A stretch of DNA of 23,364 nt from Anaerolineae bacterium (GTDB lineage Bacteria > Chloroflexota > Anaerolineae > E26-bin7). The stretch lies in the NCBI GenBank assembly GCA_029933115.1, contig JAOZOT010000016.1, positions 1 through 23,364 on the forward strand, in the 5' to 3' direction. Positions 21,263 through 23,364 of this stretch are shown here, one piece after another. The translations under genes and the position numbers were made by a program. The notes under the pieces are model-generated. The model ran no database searches and was not told the origin of the DNA. It was given only the letters and a program-made list of their open reading frames with translations. Numbering within the stretch: the first letter of the stretch is position 1; each line of letters begins with the position of its first letter.

Positions 21263-23200
21263 TCAGGGGTTAAGCTCTACACTCAAAGCCTCCCCGTAGG
21301 GTACGAGGCTTTCTCCCTCCGGGCGGTACATTCCGATCTCTATTCGAGCGGTGCCCTCTGGCAAGGCAAAAACGTCGCGCACGGTTTGCCCCACTTCCCA
21401 CTCAGAAGTGGTCATGTGCAGCACTTCCAGGTCGTCGGCGGGCTTGGTCTGCTGGCCAATGGGCTCCCCGTTATCACCAAAAAAGCGTACAAAGGTGCCA
21501 TAGTCCTGCTCCAGGGGCTGGCTTGCCTCCCAGTAGAGGTGAAGTTCCTCCCCTCTCACTTCGTAGCCCACCAGAATCACCCCAGGGGCGATGTGCTGGT
21601 CAAGGCGATGGGAGGGGATAGGGTCATCAGGCATCACTCGCACGATCTCTTCCGTTTCCTTCGCCAGGCTGATGTCGGCTCTGGTGCGAGTGCTGGCAGA
21701 GAGGGGCTGGCGGAGTACGTAAAGGGTGCGGTTAGCGGTCACGGGATAGCGCACAATGGCACTCAGGTGATAGATGCGGCGAGGCCGCCGCCCGGCCAGT
21801 ATCTCTTCGAGCAGAAGATAGTCGCAACGGCGGCGGAGGTTGATAGGCATAATCTCCAGGTCTGGCCTCACACCTTCCACCGCCTGGCGATACTGCAAGG
21901 CGTAGGCCATGCCCCAGTCTACCAGGATGGTGGAATCTCTTTCATAGGGATAGCTGAACATTTCATCAGCAGTCTGGGCTATGGAGCGGCTCAAAGGCGG
22001 GATGTCTCTGACTCGGACATCAATCCGGTCCACAGCCAGTTGGTTATAGCCGTTCCAGAGGGACCAGAGCAGAGCAGGCAGGAGTAAAAGGCCTCCGAGG
22101 GTCGGCCGGCGGAAAGTTTGCCAGCCGAGGCCAATCCAAACGGCGAAAAGCAGATAGAAGGGCAGGAGAAAGACTTCAACGTCGAAAGCCTGGTAGAACA
22201 GACCAAAAAGGGCAGTGCAGAGCCCGGCCACCAGCAGCATAATGACGCAAGGACAGCGGTTGAGACTTCGGAGGTCTGGTCGGTTGGAGCGTAAGGTCAA
22301 GCTGGTCATCAGGCCCCAGGCCCCCAGGACGGTAGCCCAACTGTATTGCCGGCCCAGAAGCACAAAGAACTTGCCTATCACGGACAGCGTCGGCCATTCG
22401 AACTCGACTCCGAAGCTGGTCCCCAGCAGATTGTCTAGGATCTGGTCGTGGAAGACAGGCGGATACAACTGCCATATCCTGAGAGGAGCGTAGAGGTAGA
22501 GCAGAAGAGGCAAAAGTCCCAGTGCGGCTATCTTTAACAATAGCCTGGTATTGGTGAACATCCGCCGCTCAATCAGCCAGACGAAGAGGACCAGAGCAGG
22601 CAGGAAAATGATAATCACCCGATGGTGGGTGAGGCTTAGACCGTAGATGAAGGCTGCCAGCAGCAAACTTCTGGCAGATGGTCTGGCCGCTTCCCACTTG
22701 AGCAGCAGGTAGAGCACCAGAACGACGAAGAGAGTATTGAGGGTGTACACCTCGGCCACGATGGCCTGCATCCAGAAAGTGGGCGAAAAGGCAAAGAGGA
22801 CAGCGGCCAACAAAGCGGGGGCATGGCGCGAGGTGAGGTGATGGACGATCAGGTACAGCACCGCCGCCGTCAAAGCTCCCAGTACCGCCGAGAGCAAGTT
22901 CATGCGGTAGGCTACGTCGCCGACCACCACTCCATGAGTCCACAGCCAGCCCAGGAGAGTGTAGAGTGGGTAGCCGGTGGGATGGGCGACGCCCAGAATG
23001 TAGGGGATGTATTGGAATTCACCCGAATCGCCCCCCAGTACTCCAGGAGCCAGGGTGAGGACGTATACTGTCAGGCACAGCCCAAAGACACCGGCCATCA
23101 CCCAAAGCTGTGGCCTCTTTCCGGCCAGGCTTTGCCATAGACCCGACAGGTTTGGTAAGTCCTGGCTATTTGCTCCTAGTTTGCTCCTAATGTACCTCAT
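21263..23200 (-). CDS. DUF2723 polytopic membrane protein, likely lipid-linked glycosyltransferase
   Basis: A 645-aa membrane protein of the DUF2723 family, related in fold to GT-C (PMT/ArnT-like) glycosyltransferases. The first lumenal loop has the signature GGDSGEF (57-62 region, with the acidic pair typical of GT-C catalytic sites) and AHPTGYPLY (72-80). About ten hydrophobic helices follow to residue 400. A soluble C-terminal half (about 400-645) includes a beta-rich domain. The family probably transfers sugars from polyprenyl-phosphate donors outside the membrane, but acceptor and sugar are unknown. The frame also starts at a TTG (23221); I prefer the ATG at 23200, though neither has a strong ribosome site. 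The gene stands alone between repeat clusters. Confidence 0.88.
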   Translation of the reverse strand: MRYIRSKLGANSQDLPNLSGLWQSLAGKRPQLWVMAGVFGLCLTVYVLTLAPGVLGGDSGEFQYIPYILGVAHPTGYPLYTLLGWLWTHGVVVGDVAYRMNLLSAVLGALTAAVLYLIVHHLTSRHAPALLAAVLFAFSPTFWMQAIVAEVYTLNTLFVVLVLYLLLKWEAARPSARSLLLAAFIYGLSLTHHRVIIIFLPALVLFVWLIERRMFTNTRLLLKIAALGLLPLLLYLYAPLRIWQLYPPVFHDQILDNLLGTSFGVEFEWPTLSVIGKFFVLLGRQYSWATVLGAWGLMTSLTLRSNRPDLRSLNRCPCVIMLLVAGLCTALFGLFYQAFDVEVFLLPFYLLFAVWIGLGWQTFRRPTLGGLLLLPALLWSLWNGYNQLAVDRIDVRVRDIPPLSRSIAQTADEMFSYPYERDSTILVDWGMAYALQYRQAVEGVRPDLEIMPINLRRRCDYLLLEEILAGRRPRRIYHLSAIVRYPVTANRTLYVLRQPLSASTRTRADISLAKETEEIVRVMPDDPIPSHRLDQHIAPGVILVGYEVRGEELHLYWEASQPLEQDYGTFVRFFGDNGEPIGQQTKPADDLEVLHMTTSEWEVGQTVRDVFALPEGTARIEIGMYRPEGESLVPYGEALSVELNP

Positions 23201-23224
23201 TATCCCGTGCTTGTCCGTCAAAAC

Positions 23225-23240
23225 CTGTCAGGTCTGACAG
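23225..23240. repeat. Short perfect palindrome before the DUF2723 gene
   Basis: CTGTCAG-GT-CTGACAG (23225-23240) is a perfect 7-bp inverted repeat with a 2-nt loop, 24 nt upstream of the chosen ATG of the DUF2723 gene. It could be an operator or part of the adjoining repeat cluster; no regulator is known. Confidence 0.4.
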
Positions 23241-23241
23241 T

Positions 23242-23353
23242 GTGTCTGAAAAATGCTCGTAGCGGCGACTTGAGTCGCTAATGGACCGGTGCTCTGCGGC
23301 CAAAAACGACTGAAGTCGTTACTACGAGCGCCGCCCCCCGAATTTTCAGACAC
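23242..23353. repeat. 112-bp element with terminal inverted repeats
   Basis: Perfect 11-bp terminal inverted repeats GTGTCTGAAAA (23242-23252) and TTTTCAGACAC (23343-23353). Inside them GCTCGTAG (23255-23262) pairs with CTACGAGC (23322-23329). Two mini-palindromes, GCGACTTGAGTCGC and AACGACTGAAGTCGTT, lie further in. There is no coding capacity, and no flanking duplication is visible. The AACGACTTCAGTCGTT core resembles a repeat I remember as common in environmental bacterial genomes (recollection, not checked). Confidence 0.65.
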
Positions 23354-23364
23354 GCTCTGATTGA

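Noticed and set aside
16569..23353. CRISPR-like arrays among the palindromic repeats
   Set aside because: The repeats are few, dispersed, unequal in sequence and not separated by regular spacers. No cas genes are present.

Overview
This is a GC-rich bacterial chromosomal segment. One gene (a NAD(P)HX repair enzyme) lies on the + strand at the left edge, and all other convincing genes lie on the - strand. The gene content suggests an uncultured Chloroflexota bacterium: a fused NnrE-NnrD, a TIGR03960-type radical SAM protein, a DUF2723 membrane glycosyltransferase, YtxH-type and small membrane proteins of a kind I associate with that phylum, and an IscR-CysE-IscS block. No rRNA, tRNA or CRISPR array was recognised, so the taxonomic call is an inference from gene content only.

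Layout, left to right. 1-173: structured leader, then nnr (174-1850, +), closed by a bidirectional terminator. 2008-3270: three small membrane proteins (-). 3311-5716: mnmA, iscU and an ArsA/Get3-like ATPase, tightly packed or overlapping (-). 5763-7417: an AT-richer three-gene module (HEPN-like protein, unknown 178-aa protein, TIGR04255 protein) with overlapping or abutting genes. 7454-7607: a palindromic element flanked by 8-bp direct repeats. 7634-8395: a Fic-domain protein. 8448-10895: iscS, cysE and an IscR-like Rrf2 regulator, with a good promoter and an Rrf2-type operator upstream. 10999-11151: a second palindromic element with 13-bp perfect terminal inverted repeats and 8-bp target duplication, inserted across the 3' end of a radical SAM gene (11103-12983). 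13047-18336: yjbQ, guaA, an AlbA_2/ATPase-fold regulator, a zinc-ribbon membrane protein and a lipoprotein. 18430-20856: lon protease with a structured 5' leader. 21263-23200: a DUF2723 membrane protein, followed upstream by palindromic repeats.

How the genes work together. The iscR-cysE-iscS and ArsA-iscU-mnmA groups make biological sense as one sulfur-trafficking locus: CysE feeds cysteine synthesis, IscS takes sulfur from cysteine, IscU builds Fe-S clusters, MnmA thiolates tRNA wobble uridine, and the Rrf2 regulator senses cluster status. In this genome the Fic gene and the HEPN/178-aa/TIGR04255 module sit between these two halves, which looks like an accessory insertion into a housekeeping sulfur operon.

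The best candidates for something undescribed are: (i) the HEPN/178-aa/TIGR04255 module; (ii) the ArsA-like ATPase coupled to iscU and mnmA, with atypical residues at switch and CxxC positions; (iii) the two ~153-bp elements with 8-bp duplications, one of which has rewritten the C-terminus of the radical SAM protein and separated it from the iscR promoter. Several further intergenic palindromes share one architecture and look like REP-type repeats.
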